DNA of 33,668 bases from Deltaproteobacteria bacterium Ga0077539 (GCA_001465015.1 LNEO01000261.1:1-33668), one strand, 5' to 3'; counted from the first letter of the stretch, positions 23,893 through 32,052 are shown. Numbers and translations are program-made. Notes: a model not told the origin generated them from the sequence alone.

Positions 23893-24809
23893 GCGACTCG
23901 ATCGTGATCACCGGCATCGCGACGGTCCTTCCTTCGCCCGATAGCCCGTCGACGACGCAAGTCGACCCGACGCCGTTTCTCGAGGTCAGAAAGAGCCGAA
24001 AGTACCTCTCGCCCCAGGACGACCTCGCGGTGGTCTCTGCCGCGAACGCTCTGGAAAAAGCCAATATGACCAAGGGTCATATTCGGGACAACGCCGACCG
24101 CGTCGCGCTCGCGATGTGCGTGGGGTACCTCTCGTTCGATCGCAAGGACACAAACCCCGTCCTCGCCGTGAGCGTCGAGGACGAGCGCTTCTCGATGAAG
24201 CGCTTCTCGAGCGAAGGAATGCGCAAGACGCACCCGCTGCTCACGTTTCGATGCCTCCCGAACATGCCGGCGTTTCACGTGAGCGTGAACTTCGGCGCCC
24301 AGGGCCCGTACTTCTGCACCTACCCCGGGCCCGCGCAGACGTACGCCGCCATCGAGCGCGCGCGGCGCTGGATCCTCGACGGAGAGGCGGACGTCGCGCT
24401 CGTCGGCGCCGTCGCGCACCAGCGTAATTTCCTCGTCGAACACCACCTGGGTCGCGTCCCGCACGGGACGCCCAAGGAGCTGCTCCGCGACGCGGGCGCG
24501 ATGATCGTCCTCGAGCGCGAGAGCGCCGCGCGAGCCCGGAGCGCGCCCCCGCTCGCGGTGCTGCGCGCGCTCACGCGGTCCATGGTCCCCACCCTCGTTT
24601 ACGCGCCATCGACCGTGCGCCCGCAGAGCGCGTGGTATCGCCCCGAAGACCCGGACGTATTCGACTCGGAGCCGTTCGACCTGGGCTGCGCTTCGCCACT
24701 GGTTTCGCTGGCCCAACGCATCGCCGATGGCCGAACGGGCAAGGTCACCCACACGCTGTTGACCCGCGAGCTCCTCCAGATCAACGCATCGTGGGAGCTG
24801 CTCGGATGA
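23889..24809 (+). CDS. Ketosynthase-like protein lacking active-site residues (chain-length-factor-like)
   Basis: A 306-residue thiolase-fold relative starting with GTG at 23889. It begins IVITGIATVLPSP and has the ketosynthase middle HVSVNFGAQGPYFCTYPGPAQTY, followed by DGEADVALVGAVAHQRN and DAGAMIVLER. The usual catalytic TAC is replaced by PGP, so the cysteine position is P148. The chain stops before the NAHGT and GHxxxA regions that carry the two catalytic histidines. It therefore cannot condense by itself. Its place directly before an intact ketosynthase, with a four-base overlap, matches a KS-beta or chain-length factor partner, as in aryl-polyene (ApeC-like) and type II polyketide systems. 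Loss of activity is seen; the partner role is inferred. Confidence 0.78.
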   Translation: MSDSIVITGIATVLPSPDSPSTTQVDPTPFLEVRKSRKYLSPQDDLAVVSAANALEKANMTKGHIRDNADRVALAMCVGYLSFDRKDTNPVLAVSVEDERFSMKRFSSEGMRKTHPLLTFRCLPNMPAFHVSVNFGAQGPYFCTYPGPAQTYAAIERARRWILDGEADVALVGAVAHQRNFLVEHHLGRVPHGTPKELLRDAGAMIVLERESAARARSAPPLAVLRALTRSMVPTLVYAPSTVRPQSAWYRPEDPDVFDSEPFDLGCASPLVSLAQRIADGRTGKVTHTLLTRELLQINASWELLG

Positions 24810-26065
24810 CCCGAGAAGCGCACCGAGTGGTCGTCACTGCCACGGGCGTCGTCACGCCGTTCGGCGTGGACGTGCGCGCGTTTCGCGAGGCGCTCTTCGC
24901 AGGGCGCTCGGGGGTCGGCCCCGTCACGCGCTTCGACGCGAGCGGGTTTTCGACGCGCATCGCCGCGGAGGTCCCGCTCGATGCGTGCGAGCTCGAGCCG
25001 ATCGAGATCAAGACTGCCTTCGCGATTCGTGCGGCCAAATCCGCGATGACCGACGGTCAGTCGAACGGCACCCGCCCCGGCGGCGACACGCCGTGGGCCG
25101 GGATGGTCTCGCTCGGCGTGGGGCTCGAGCTCTTCTCGATGGACGACCTCGTCGCGTCGCGCCGCGAGGGCTTCACGCTGCCCGAGCACGGACTGGCGCG
25201 ATACTCGTTTATGCAGACGGCCGCGGATCTGCCAGCGCAGCTCATCGCGCACCGGTACGACTGTCGGCTGCCGTACGACGTTCATGTGAGCGCGTGCGCC
25301 GCGGGGACCGACGCGATCGGCGCGGCGTTTCGCGCGGTCCGCGCAGGCGACGCTCGGTATGCGCTCTGCGGCGGAACGGACTCGATGATCAATCCCCTCG
25401 GGTTCGCTGGCTTCTGCACGCTCGACGCGATGAGCCGACGCAACGACGACCCCGCGCGCGCCTCGCGGCCGTTCGACCGACGGAGAGACGGGTTCGTCCT
25501 CGGCGAGGGCGCCGGAGTGCTCTTGCTCGAGCGGCTCGATGACGCCCGCGCGCGCGGCGCGACGATCCTCGCCGAGGTGCTCGGCTACGGAAACTCGCTC
25601 GACGCGCACGCGATCACCGAGCCCCATCCGCAGGGACGAGGCGCGCTCGCCGCGATGGGGCGCGCCTTGCGCGACGCGAGGCTCGGTCCCGACGACATCG
25701 ACGCCGTCAACGCCCACGGGACCTCCACGCCCAAGAACGACCCTGCAGAGACCGCCGCGCTGAAGACCTTGCTCGGCGCGCGAGCGCGCAGCGTCCCTGT
25801 CGTGTCGACCAAGTCCATGATCGGACACCTGATCTCCGCGGCTGGAGCCGTCGAAGCCATCGCGGCCATCGAGTGCATGAACGCGGGCGTGCTCCACCCC
25901 ACGATCAACCTCGAGGACCCCGACCCGCTGTGCGACCTCGACTACGTCGCCAATCACAAGCGGGCGGTCGAGCAACGGGTGGTCCTCTCGTGCTCCTACG
26001 GGTTCGGCGGAATGAACGCCGCCATCGTCCTCGGGCACCCGAGCCGCATCGAGGGGCTCTCGTGA
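24806..26065 (+). CDS. Beta-ketoacyl-ACP synthase (KAS II type)
   Basis: A 419-residue ketosynthase that elongates acyl-ACP with malonyl-ACP by decarboxylative condensation. The active-site cysteine is C164 (VSACAAGTDAIG), with H304 in NAHGTSTPKND and H341 in KSMIGHLISAAGAVE, plus K336; this is the full KAS II (FabF-type) set. The final glycine-rich SYGFGGMNA is also normal. Its ATG at 24806 overlaps the stop of the ketosynthase-like partner (ATGA), and its end overlaps the ketoreductase start (GTGA), which indicates translational coupling. It belongs to the acyl-chain operon. It is probably not the housekeeping FabF, given its non-catalytic partner. Confidence 0.93.
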   Translation: MTREAHRVVVTATGVVTPFGVDVRAFREALFAGRSGVGPVTRFDASGFSTRIAAEVPLDACELEPIEIKTAFAIRAAKSAMTDGQSNGTRPGGDTPWAGMVSLGVGLELFSMDDLVASRREGFTLPEHGLARYSFMQTAADLPAQLIAHRYDCRLPYDVHVSACAAGTDAIGAAFRAVRAGDARYALCGGTDSMINPLGFAGFCTLDAMSRRNDDPARASRPFDRRRDGFVLGEGAGVLLLERLDDARARGATILAEVLGYGNSLDAHAITEPHPQGRGALAAMGRALRDARLGPDDIDAVNAHGTSTPKNDPAETAALKTLLGARARSVPVVSTKSMIGHLISAAGAVEAIAAIECMNAGVLHPTINLEDPDPLCDLDYVANHKRAVEQRVVLSCSYGFGGMNAAIVLGHPSRIEGLS

Positions 26066-26799
26066 CCGCGCGGGTCCTCGTCACCGGAGCCACCGGCACC
26101 ATCGGCTCTGCCATCGCGCGCGCGTTCGTGAAGGACGGCGCTGCCAGAGTGGGCGTCCATCACCGCGGGCCCAAGAGCGCCGAGCGCGCCGACGCCCTGT
26201 GCGAGTCGCTCGGAGCCCCCGCGGTGCGCGTGCCGTTCGATCTCCGCAATCCCGAGGAAATCTCCACGGGAATCGACTCATTTGTCCGCATCGCCGGGGG
26301 CCTCGACGTGCTCGTGTGCAACGCGGCGACGTTCGAGCCCGGGCTCTTGGTGTCGCTCGACGCCGCGACGCTCGCCGACGTCGTGGCCGTTGATTTGTTG
26401 GGCCCCATGCACTGCGCCCGCGCGGCGCTCCCCACGATGCTCAGGCAACGCAAGGGCGTGATCATCATGATCTCGAGCGTCGCGTCGGTGCGACCCAACC
26501 GCGGTCAGAGCGCGTACGCTGCGGCCAAGGCTGGCGTCGAAGGGCTCGTCCGCGCGCTCGCCGTCGAGTACGCGCGCAAGGGCGTGCGGGTGGTGGGCGT
26601 GCGTCCGGGCCCCGTGGACAGCGCCATGATGACCGGGGCGATGGCGCTGGCGGGCGACGAGGTGAAGGCTCGCGTTCCGATGGCCCGCCTCGTGGTGGCC
26701 GACGAAGTGGCGCGCGCCGTTCGGTCGCTGGCCAGCGACGACGCATCCGCGATCACAGGAACGATCGTCGACGTAGACTGCGGCTACGTCCTCGGATGA
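26062..26799 (+). CDS. SDR 3-oxoacyl-ACP reductase
   Basis: A 245-residue classical short-chain dehydrogenase resembling FabG. The cofactor motif TGATGTIG is at residues 8-15 and the structural CNAA at 86-89. The catalytic serine is S139 (ISSVAS), with Y152 and K156 in SAYAAAKAG. It would reduce 3-oxoacyl-ACP to 3-hydroxyacyl-ACP with NAD(P)H. The GTG start at 26062 overlaps the ketosynthase stop and the ATG of the next gene overlaps its stop, so expression is coupled. The cofactor preference cannot be told. Confidence 0.9.
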   Translation: MTARVLVTGATGTIGSAIARAFVKDGAARVGVHHRGPKSAERADALCESLGAPAVRVPFDLRNPEEISTGIDSFVRIAGGLDVLVCNAATFEPGLLVSLDAATLADVVAVDLLGPMHCARAALPTMLRQRKGVIIMISSVASVRPNRGQSAYAAAKAGVEGLVRALAVEYARKGVRVVGVRPGPVDSAMMTGAMALAGDEVKARVPMARLVVADEVARAVRSLASDDASAITGTIVDVDCGYVLG

Positions 26800-27482
26800 C
26801 CCACACTCCCCTCGATCCGTCCCTCGCTGCGTCGCTCACTTCGATCGAGGCGCACTTCGCCGCGCGCCGCTCGGTTCGAAGGTTCACGAGCGCGCCCGTG
26901 CCGCGGGCGTTGATCGAGCAGCTCGTCTCGCTCGCGATCACCGCGCCGTCCGCTTCGAACAAGCAGCCGTGGCGCTTCATCGTCGTCCGCGATCCAACGG
27001 TGATTCGCGCCATGGCGAGCGCGGTTCGAAGCGAGATCGAGCACATCCTCGGCCACATGGATCCGCTCGGCGTCGAGGCGTTTCGCAGCTACGGCGAGTA
27101 CTTCACGCGCTTCGAGCACGCCCCGTGCGTCATCGCGCCAGCGTATCGCGCGACGCCCATCCTGTCGCAGCTCGTGCTGCCGTCGCTCGCAGCCGACTCT
27201 CGCGCCCGCATCGAACGGATGGAGCACCAGAGCGCGCAGGTGAGCACCGCGCTGGCGCTCGAAAACCTCCTCCTCGCAGCGCCTTCGCTCGGCCTGGGCG
27301 CCTCGGCGCTGACCGGCCCGCTCGTCGCCGCCAACGCGCTCGCGGCGCGGCTCGAGCTCCCTGCGTCGTGGGAGCTTCTCGCGCTCGTGGCAGTGGGGTA
27401 TCCCGACGAAGAGCCCAAGAAGACCGAGCGCAAGGCAGCGACGCACGTCCTTCGATGGATCGGTGGAGATCAAGAGTCATGA
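26796..27482 (+). CDS. Nitroreductase-family flavoprotein
   Basis: A 228-residue nitroreductase-fold protein, normally an FMN-binding dimer. The N-terminal FMN phosphate motif ARRSVRRF (residues 23-30) and ITAPSASNKQPWRFIVV (about 48-64) are diagnostic, and the C-terminal GLGASALTG and VAVGYPDEEP motifs complete the family pattern. It lies between the ketoreductase and the acyl carrier protein, with four-base overlaps on both sides. No dedicated enoyl reductase gene is in the operon, so it may reduce enoyl-ACP, or it may act as a dehydrogenase that makes a double bond or an aromatic ring. The reaction is an inference; the family is firm. Confidence 0.9.
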   Translation: MTHTPLDPSLAASLTSIEAHFAARRSVRRFTSAPVPRALIEQLVSLAITAPSASNKQPWRFIVVRDPTVIRAMASAVRSEIEHILGHMDPLGVEAFRSYGEYFTRFEHAPCVIAPAYRATPILSQLVLPSLAADSRARIERMEHQSAQVSTALALENLLLAAPSLGLGASALTGPLVAANALAARLELPASWELLALVAVGYPDEEPKKTERKAATHVLRWIGGDQES

Positions 27483-27889
27483 GCACCGCAGCAACCCCGA
27501 CGCACCCGCCCGTTCGCGACGCCGTGTTCGAAGCCGTACGCGCGTGCGTGGCCGAGAGCCTCATGGTCGAACCGGAGCAAGTCGCGCGATCGTCTCGGCT
27601 CGTCGACGACCTCGGCGCCGACTCGCTCGACTTCGTCGACATCGTGGACGTTCAGGTGCGCGGCAGCGAGTTCGAGTGGCTCACGCGGCTGGACTTCAGC
27701 TCTCCTGAGGTCATGCAGGGCGGGTTTCTGACGGACGCGGTCGTCGCTCGGCTCGGCACATGGTTGCCCGCGCTCTCGACGGTCGAAGACCACGCGAAGA
27801 TCACGCCCCGGATGCTCTTTTCGCTGATCACGGTCGAGGCGATGTGCCTCGTCGCCCAGCGACGCCTCGACGAGAAGAACCCCTCGTGA
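27479..27889 (+). CDS. Acyl carrier protein with extended C-terminus
   Basis: A 136-residue carrier protein. The phosphopantetheine site is the DSL triplet at residues 48-50 (LVDDLGADSLDFVDI), with S49 as the modified serine. Ordinary ACPs are about 80 residues long. Here a further 60 residues form an unusual tail (SSPEVMQGGFLTDAVVARLG, then LPALSTVEDHAKITPRMLFS). The spacing after DSL is also odd: instead of the usual LExxFGIEI helix there is VDVQVRGSEFEWLTRL, which looks shortened. It is coupled to its neighbours by ATGA and GTGA overlaps. It is presumably the dedicated carrier of the acyl-chain operon. Confidence 0.88.
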   Translation: MSTAATPTHPPVRDAVFEAVRACVAESLMVEPEQVARSSRLVDDLGADSLDFVDIVDVQVRGSEFEWLTRLDFSSPEVMQGGFLTDAVVARLGTWLPALSTVEDHAKITPRMLFSLITVEAMCLVAQRRLDEKNPS

Positions 27890-28740
27890 CTGGATCCCCG
27901 ATCGAGCTGGAGTTCTCGAGCCTGGCCTCGCGACACGCGGCGCTGCTCTTCGACGCGTACGGCGTGCTGGTCGACGGCCACGGCGGCCTCGACGGCGCAG
28001 GAGCGGCGATCGCGCTGCTCGCCCGCGAGCGAAGGCCCTTTCTGGTGGTGACCAACGACGCGTCGCGCTCGGCCTCGACGGCGTCCAAGCGCTTTCGATC
28101 CCTGGGGATCGAGATCGCGCCAGAGCAGGTGCTCTCGTCGGGGATGCTCATCGACCCCTATTTTCAAGAGCGCGGACTTCGAGGCGCGCGCTGCGTGGTG
28201 CTCGGCACCGGCGACTCGTCGGGCTACGTCCGCGAGGCGGGCGGAGAAGTGTTGCCAAACGACCCCGAGCTGATCGCGGAGACGCCGGTCGACGCCGTGG
28301 TGTTGTGCGACGAGCGCGGGTTCGATTTTCTCGCGGTGATGGACGCCGTGCTCACGAGTCTTCTGCGCGCGTTCGAGGCGGGTCGCACGGTCGCGTTGAT
28401 CGTCGCCAACCCGGACCTCGTGTATCCGTCGAAGGACGGGCGCTTCGCGTTCACCGCCGGAACGCTGGCCACGATGCTCGAAGGAGCCCTCGCGCTTCGC
28501 CTCGGCGCCTCGGCCCCGCGCTTCACGGTGTTGGGAAAGCCCTCGCGCGCGATCTTCGACGCCGCGTGCGCCCGCGTCGCGTCGCGCGACTGCGTGATGC
28601 TCGGCGATCAGCTGCACACCGACGTCGCGGGCGCCAACGACGCAGGGCTCGCGTCGGCGCTGGTCCTCACGGGAGTCACCAGCCGCGCGGCCCTCGCGCG
28701 CTCGAGCGTTCAGCCGACGTACGTGCTCGAGCGGGTGTAG
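27886..28740 (+). CDS. HAD-superfamily hydrolase, NagD-like
   Basis: A 284-residue HAD hydrolase of the NagD/IIA group. Motif I is LLFDAYGVLVDG with nucleophile D23; the second acidic residue is replaced by tyrosine (DxY rather than DxD), a pattern also seen as a W in TIGR01459-type relatives. Motif II is TNDASRS, motif III is K in VLGKPSRAIF, and motif IV is MLGDQLHTDVAGANDAG. The cap covers residues of about 75-195. It may remove phosphate from an intermediate of the acyl-chain pathway or act in general repair. Its GTG start overlaps the ACP stop, making it the last gene in the run. Confidence 0.85.
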   Translation: MTGSPIELEFSSLASRHAALLFDAYGVLVDGHGGLDGAGAAIALLARERRPFLVVTNDASRSASTASKRFRSLGIEIAPEQVLSSGMLIDPYFQERGLRGARCVVLGTGDSSGYVREAGGEVLPNDPELIAETPVDAVVLCDERGFDFLAVMDAVLTSLLRAFEAGRTVALIVANPDLVYPSKDGRFAFTAGTLATMLEGALALRLGASAPRFTVLGKPSRAIFDAACARVASRDCVMLGDQLHTDVAGANDAGLASALVLTGVTSRAALARSSVQPTYVLERV

Positions 28741-28907
28741 CCCCGCGCGTCGCGCGAGGCGCGGCGATGTCGTGTTCGTCCGCTTCTGTGGCTGACCGAT
28801 GCGCGTCCCAGAGTGCTGGGAAGCTTCGCTCGGGTGACGACGATCAGGTTCCAATTGTACGCGGTCGGTCTGGACATCATGTAGGCGATGTAGGTATACC
28901 GCCATAC

Positions 28908-29999
28908 ATGTTGAAGGCAGCGAGGTTCGGGGCGTGGGTTGTGTGCGCGGCGATTGTCACCGGGTGCGGCGCTCCTGAGATCGACGGAGCGGACGAATCC
29001 ACGGTGGACGAGGCCCGCACGACGGGCGAGCAGGTCTTCTCGGTTCGACGGGACACGCGTCGATGCGCGGCGCCCCTGTGCGGAGGCTTCTGGCTCTCGC
29101 GCGTCGGCGCGAGCTCGACCTTGTGTCCAGACGGGCGACGCGCGCCCGAGTGCTACGTGCCCGGGGTGGACGTGAGCGGGATCTCTGCGGCGCAGCTCGA
29201 TCAGGTTCGCTCGTCCGCGCACTTCAGCGCGCGGCGAGTCTTCGTTCGCGGCAGGCTCGAAGCGACGCGGGTCAACGCGTCGCAGGCGTGGCTGGCTCCT
29301 TCGACGGCGAGCTCGATGACGACGACGCTTCGGCTCGCGTATCGCCCGACGTGCGCGCCCAACCAGCGCTGCGCGGGCGCGGTGTCCGAGGCGCTCTCCA
29401 ATGGGCGTACGACGATTCTGGCTAGCGTGGACTTCGCGAGAGCCTCGGGTAGCGCGAGCGAGATCGCCACGGCGACGCAAGCGGCGACGACGCCGATCGG
29501 GGTCATTACGCAGGGCACCCTCAGCTCGACGACGAACGGGACGGTCCTTCGCGTGAGCGACTTCGCGACGCCGGTCGTCGGAGAGCGCGCGACGCTGTGC
29601 GCGGCGGACCTGCAGCGCGAGCTCGCGGCGCGCACCGAGGGACTGACGTTTCCGAGCGAGTCGGACTACCCGTTTCAGTTCGTCGAGCGCGCGAGCGCGA
29701 CCCGCGGACCGATCAGCGTGAGCGAGTTTCGCACGGCGTTCTCGGTGCCCGCGACGCAGATGATCGAAGCGCGCTCGCTCGAGCAGGTCTTCCGCTGGAT
29801 CGCCACCGAGCGCCCAGACATGACCGACGAAGAGCGCGCCCTCGCGCGGCGCTACGCGGCGCTGCGCGACTCGTTGCAAGCCAACCTGCAGGACGTCCAG
29901 GTGTTTCGCTACGGGTCGATCCAGGTGCAGGTCTACATCGTCGGCCGCACGCGCTGCGGGGCGATCTCGGGGCTGAAGACGGTCGCGATCGAGACCTGA
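28908..29999 (+). CDS. Lipoprotein with DUF6748-like and nuclease-A-inhibitor (NuiA) domains
   Basis: A 363-residue predicted lipoprotein: lipobox IVTGC with lipidated C20. Residues of about 45-225 resemble DUF6748-type exported domains (FSVRRDTRRCAAPLCGGFWL, then CPDGRRAPECYV and paired cysteines). Residues of about 230-363 resemble nuclease A inhibitor NuiA: LAARTEGLTFPSESDYPFQF and later LQANLQDVQVFRYGSIQVQV, then YIVGRTRCGAISGLKTVAIET. NuiA of Anabaena blocks the sugar-nonspecific nuclease NucA. ATG at 28908 is the natural start; the frame is open far upstream in the HAD gene. There is a 167-base gap after the acyl operon, so it is probably separately transcribed. A nuclease target is not known. 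Confidence 0.82.
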   Translation: MLKAARFGAWVVCAAIVTGCGAPEIDGADESTVDEARTTGEQVFSVRRDTRRCAAPLCGGFWLSRVGASSTLCPDGRRAPECYVPGVDVSGISAAQLDQVRSSAHFSARRVFVRGRLEATRVNASQAWLAPSTASSMTTTLRLAYRPTCAPNQRCAGAVSEALSNGRTTILASVDFARASGSASEIATATQAATTPIGVITQGTLSSTTNGTVLRVSDFATPVVGERATLCAADLQRELAARTEGLTFPSESDYPFQFVERASATRGPISVSEFRTAFSVPATQMIEARSLEQVFRWIATERPDMTDEERALARRYAALRDSLQANLQDVQVFRYGSIQVQVYIVGRTRCGAISGLKTVAIET

Positions 30000-30013
30000 G
30001 CGAGCGCGCCGCG

Positions 30014-30030
30014 AGTTACGGGCCGTAACT
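30014..30030. repeat. 17-bp perfect palindrome
   Basis: AGTTACGGGCCGTAACT has 8-base perfect arms around one base. It lies 15 bases after the stop of the NuiA-domain lipoprotein. No T-run follows, so it is not a classical terminator; it may be an operator or a processing hairpin. Confidence 0.5.
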
Positions 30031-30155
30031 GGTTTGCGCTGCACAGCGCCGCTCCGAATCAAACGTCCATTATGTCTCTTTTAGGCCGCTCACGAGCGGT
30101 CGAGCCGCGGCAGCGTCGCGCAGGACTTTGCGCTCGGTGGGACTGACGCGACGCC

Positions 30156-31601
30156 TCACGGCGCTCGCAGCGGCGCCGCGCAGCCCGAACTCAATCGCTC
30201 GGGCAAGAGAAAGGTCCATCCCTCGCGCCCGTCGTCGAGGCGCACGCGATAGAGCACCGTCGAGCGGCGACGGACCTCGCTGCGCTCCAACACAGCGAGC
30301 GGGGATTGAACGTTCTCTACGCGGACCCCCACGCGTTCGGCGCTGGCAGCGGGCCGGAGCGTGAAGGCCTCTGTCGCGCGTCCGAAGCACCCAGCCAACG
30401 GCACCGATGCGGGCGCAGTCGCCGTCGGATCCGCAGCCCGTGCCACGAAAGGAACGAGCGGCGCGTCCGTCGGCGGCACGCGCGTTTCCTCGTGAGACCA
30501 ACAACGAATCGTCGCGTCGACCGTACACACGAATCCGTCGAAGGGACCGTCGATCCCCTCCTCGGACCACATCGCCACCAGGCGTCCGCGCGCCTCGAGC
30601 GCTGCAGGCGCAGAGACGTCGCCCCCGTGGAAGCTCGTGTCGTAGGTGCTCCACGCCGCGAGCCGCCCGTCGGCCATCCTCGCGATGGCGTAGTTGTTCA
30701 CGTACTCCGTCATCGTGTTCGCTGCGTTCTCGTTGAATCCCGCGGTCGATCCCATCGCGAGCGCCGTCGCTCCTTCGACGCCAGCGATCGGCGTGACGCC
30801 GCGGTATCCAGCGCCCCAACACACCAAGCGGCCGCCCGTGCGCGCGCAGCTCGCCGTGTGACTCACGGCGATCGAGTCCGCGCCCGTGACGCTCGGCACC
30901 GGCGTGGCCCGCGCGGTCTCTCGGAGGGTCACCCCCAGCTCTCCCCAAGAATTTCGCCCCCAGCAGCGCACCTCGCCGCTCGCCGCGCGAAGACAGCCGT
31001 GCGACGCGCCAACAGCGATTTCGACGGCCCCTTCGCTGCCCTCGACCCGCACCGGCGCGCGGTCGTCTCGCGGCTGTTCGGGATCGAAGTTGGTCCTGCC
31101 CCAGCACCACACCGCGCCATCGCCGTTGATCGCACACAACGTCCGATCGCCAGCCGCGAGGTCTCGCACCGCGCGAAGCCCTTCGATCGGTCGCGGCGTC
31201 GGGTCCGCCGCGGCTTCATGAAAGCGATCGGACTCGCGCCAGCAGGACACCGTTCCGTCCGCTCCCAGCGCGCACACAGCGACCTGGCCTGCGACCACCT
31301 TTCGAACGGGACCGAGCCCTCGGATCCGCGCGAGGCTGCGAAACGCCGGCGCGATGGCGATGTCCGTCTCCCAGCGCCACACACTCCCGTCGCGCGTCCA
31401 TGCGTGCAACGACGCCGCGCTCACCGCGAGCCCGACGACGGCGTCCGCTGACAAGGTCGCCGCAGCGGCCGACACGGTCGCGGGCGTCGCAGATCCCGCC
31501 GCGATCGAAGGTCCAGGCGACGCTCTGAGCGCGTCGCTCCGCGTTTGGTGGCAACCCGCAACGGTGAGCAGCGCAACCACGATCCCCAACGTCGTCTTCA
31601 C
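30156..31601 (-). CDS. RCC1-repeat predicted lipoprotein
   Basis: A 481-residue lipoprotein if GTG at 31601 is used (MKTTLGIVVALLTVAGC, lipidated C17); the frame is also open to a TTG at 31667. Several degenerate RCC1 repeats fold into a beta-propeller: VCALGADGTVSCWRESDR, TLCAINGDGAVWCWGR, GCLRAASGEVRCWGRNSWGE, SCARTGGRLVCWGAG and later FVCTVDATIRCWS. Such repeats are common in myxobacterial surface proteins, where they probably mediate protein or polysaccharide binding. The C-terminal 100 residues hold a separate small domain (FTLRPAASAERVGVRVENVQ) resembling SH3-type wall-binding modules. It follows the VOC gene by 88 bases (22 with the longer start). Confidence 0.85.
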   Translation of the reverse strand: MKTTLGIVVALLTVAGCHQTRSDALRASPGPSIAAGSATPATVSAAAATLSADAVVGLAVSAASLHAWTRDGSVWRWETDIAIAPAFRSLARIRGLGPVRKVVAGQVAVCALGADGTVSCWRESDRFHEAAADPTPRPIEGLRAVRDLAAGDRTLCAINGDGAVWCWGRTNFDPEQPRDDRAPVRVEGSEGAVEIAVGASHGCLRAASGEVRCWGRNSWGELGVTLRETARATPVPSVTGADSIAVSHTASCARTGGRLVCWGAGYRGVTPIAGVEGATALAMGSTAGFNENAANTMTEYVNNYAIARMADGRLAAWSTYDTSFHGGDVSAPAALEARGRLVAMWSEEGIDGPFDGFVCTVDATIRCWSHEETRVPPTDAPLVPFVARAADPTATAPASVPLAGCFGRATEAFTLRPAASAERVGVRVENVQSPLAVLERSEVRRRSTVLYRVRLDDGREGWTFLLPERLSSGCAAPLRAP

Positions 31602-31689
31602 GAACGTCGGTAGTACACAAAGACGCCGACGAAACGCAATCGAGGCGACGCTCAACGAACCGAACAACGCACGACGAGCGAAGAAACAC

Positions 31690-32052
31690 TCAGCGCTGGC
31701 GCGCGAGGCGAAACACGGGTCCGCCGCCAGGGACCTGCACGTACGGGTGTGGTGTATGACCGTCGGTCACACGGATAAATCCCTCACGGACTAGCGCATC
31801 GCTCGCCGCTTCGGGGTCGCTCACGAAGAACTCGAGCCACGCTCCGGCGTCGTGCTGTTGCGCGGGCGAGAGCACGCTGTCGCCGCTCTTGTACGCCACG
31901 CCGACCATCGCCTGGTCTTCGAAGTCGAACAGGTCGAGCGCGTCCGTCGGCGAGCGCCTCGCGCAGCCGAGCACCGATTCGAACCCGCGGCGGACGACGG
32001 CGCGCTGCGAGGCCTCGACGGTCCAGAGCATGTTCTTTCCAAAGGACGTCAT
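31690..32052 (-). CDS. VOC/glyoxalase-like family protein
   Basis: A 120-residue single-domain protein resembling the vicinal-oxygen-chelate fold: a FESVLGC segment near residues 24-30, DLFDFEDQAMVGVAY, then AGAWLEFFVSDPEAASDALV and the last strand PHPYVQVPGGGPVFRL. It may act on small electrophiles or bind an antibiotic; metal ligands are not certain. The start, ATG at 32052, is four bases from the MAPEG stop at 32056, so these two genes form one operon. They diverge from an ECF sigma factor gene. Confidence 0.75.
   Translation of the reverse strand: MTSFGKNMLWTVEASQRAVVRRGFESVLGCARRSPTDALDLFDFEDQAMVGVAYKSGDSVLSPAQQHDAGAWLEFFVSDPEAASDALVREGFIRVTDGHTPHPYVQVPGGGPVFRLARQR

Noticed and set aside
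28741..28907. A promoter for the NuiA-domain lipoprotein around TTGTAC (28855) and GGTATACC (28893)
   Set aside because: Spacing and distance to the ATG do not fit a convincing sigma-70 promoter; the palindrome is only eight bases.
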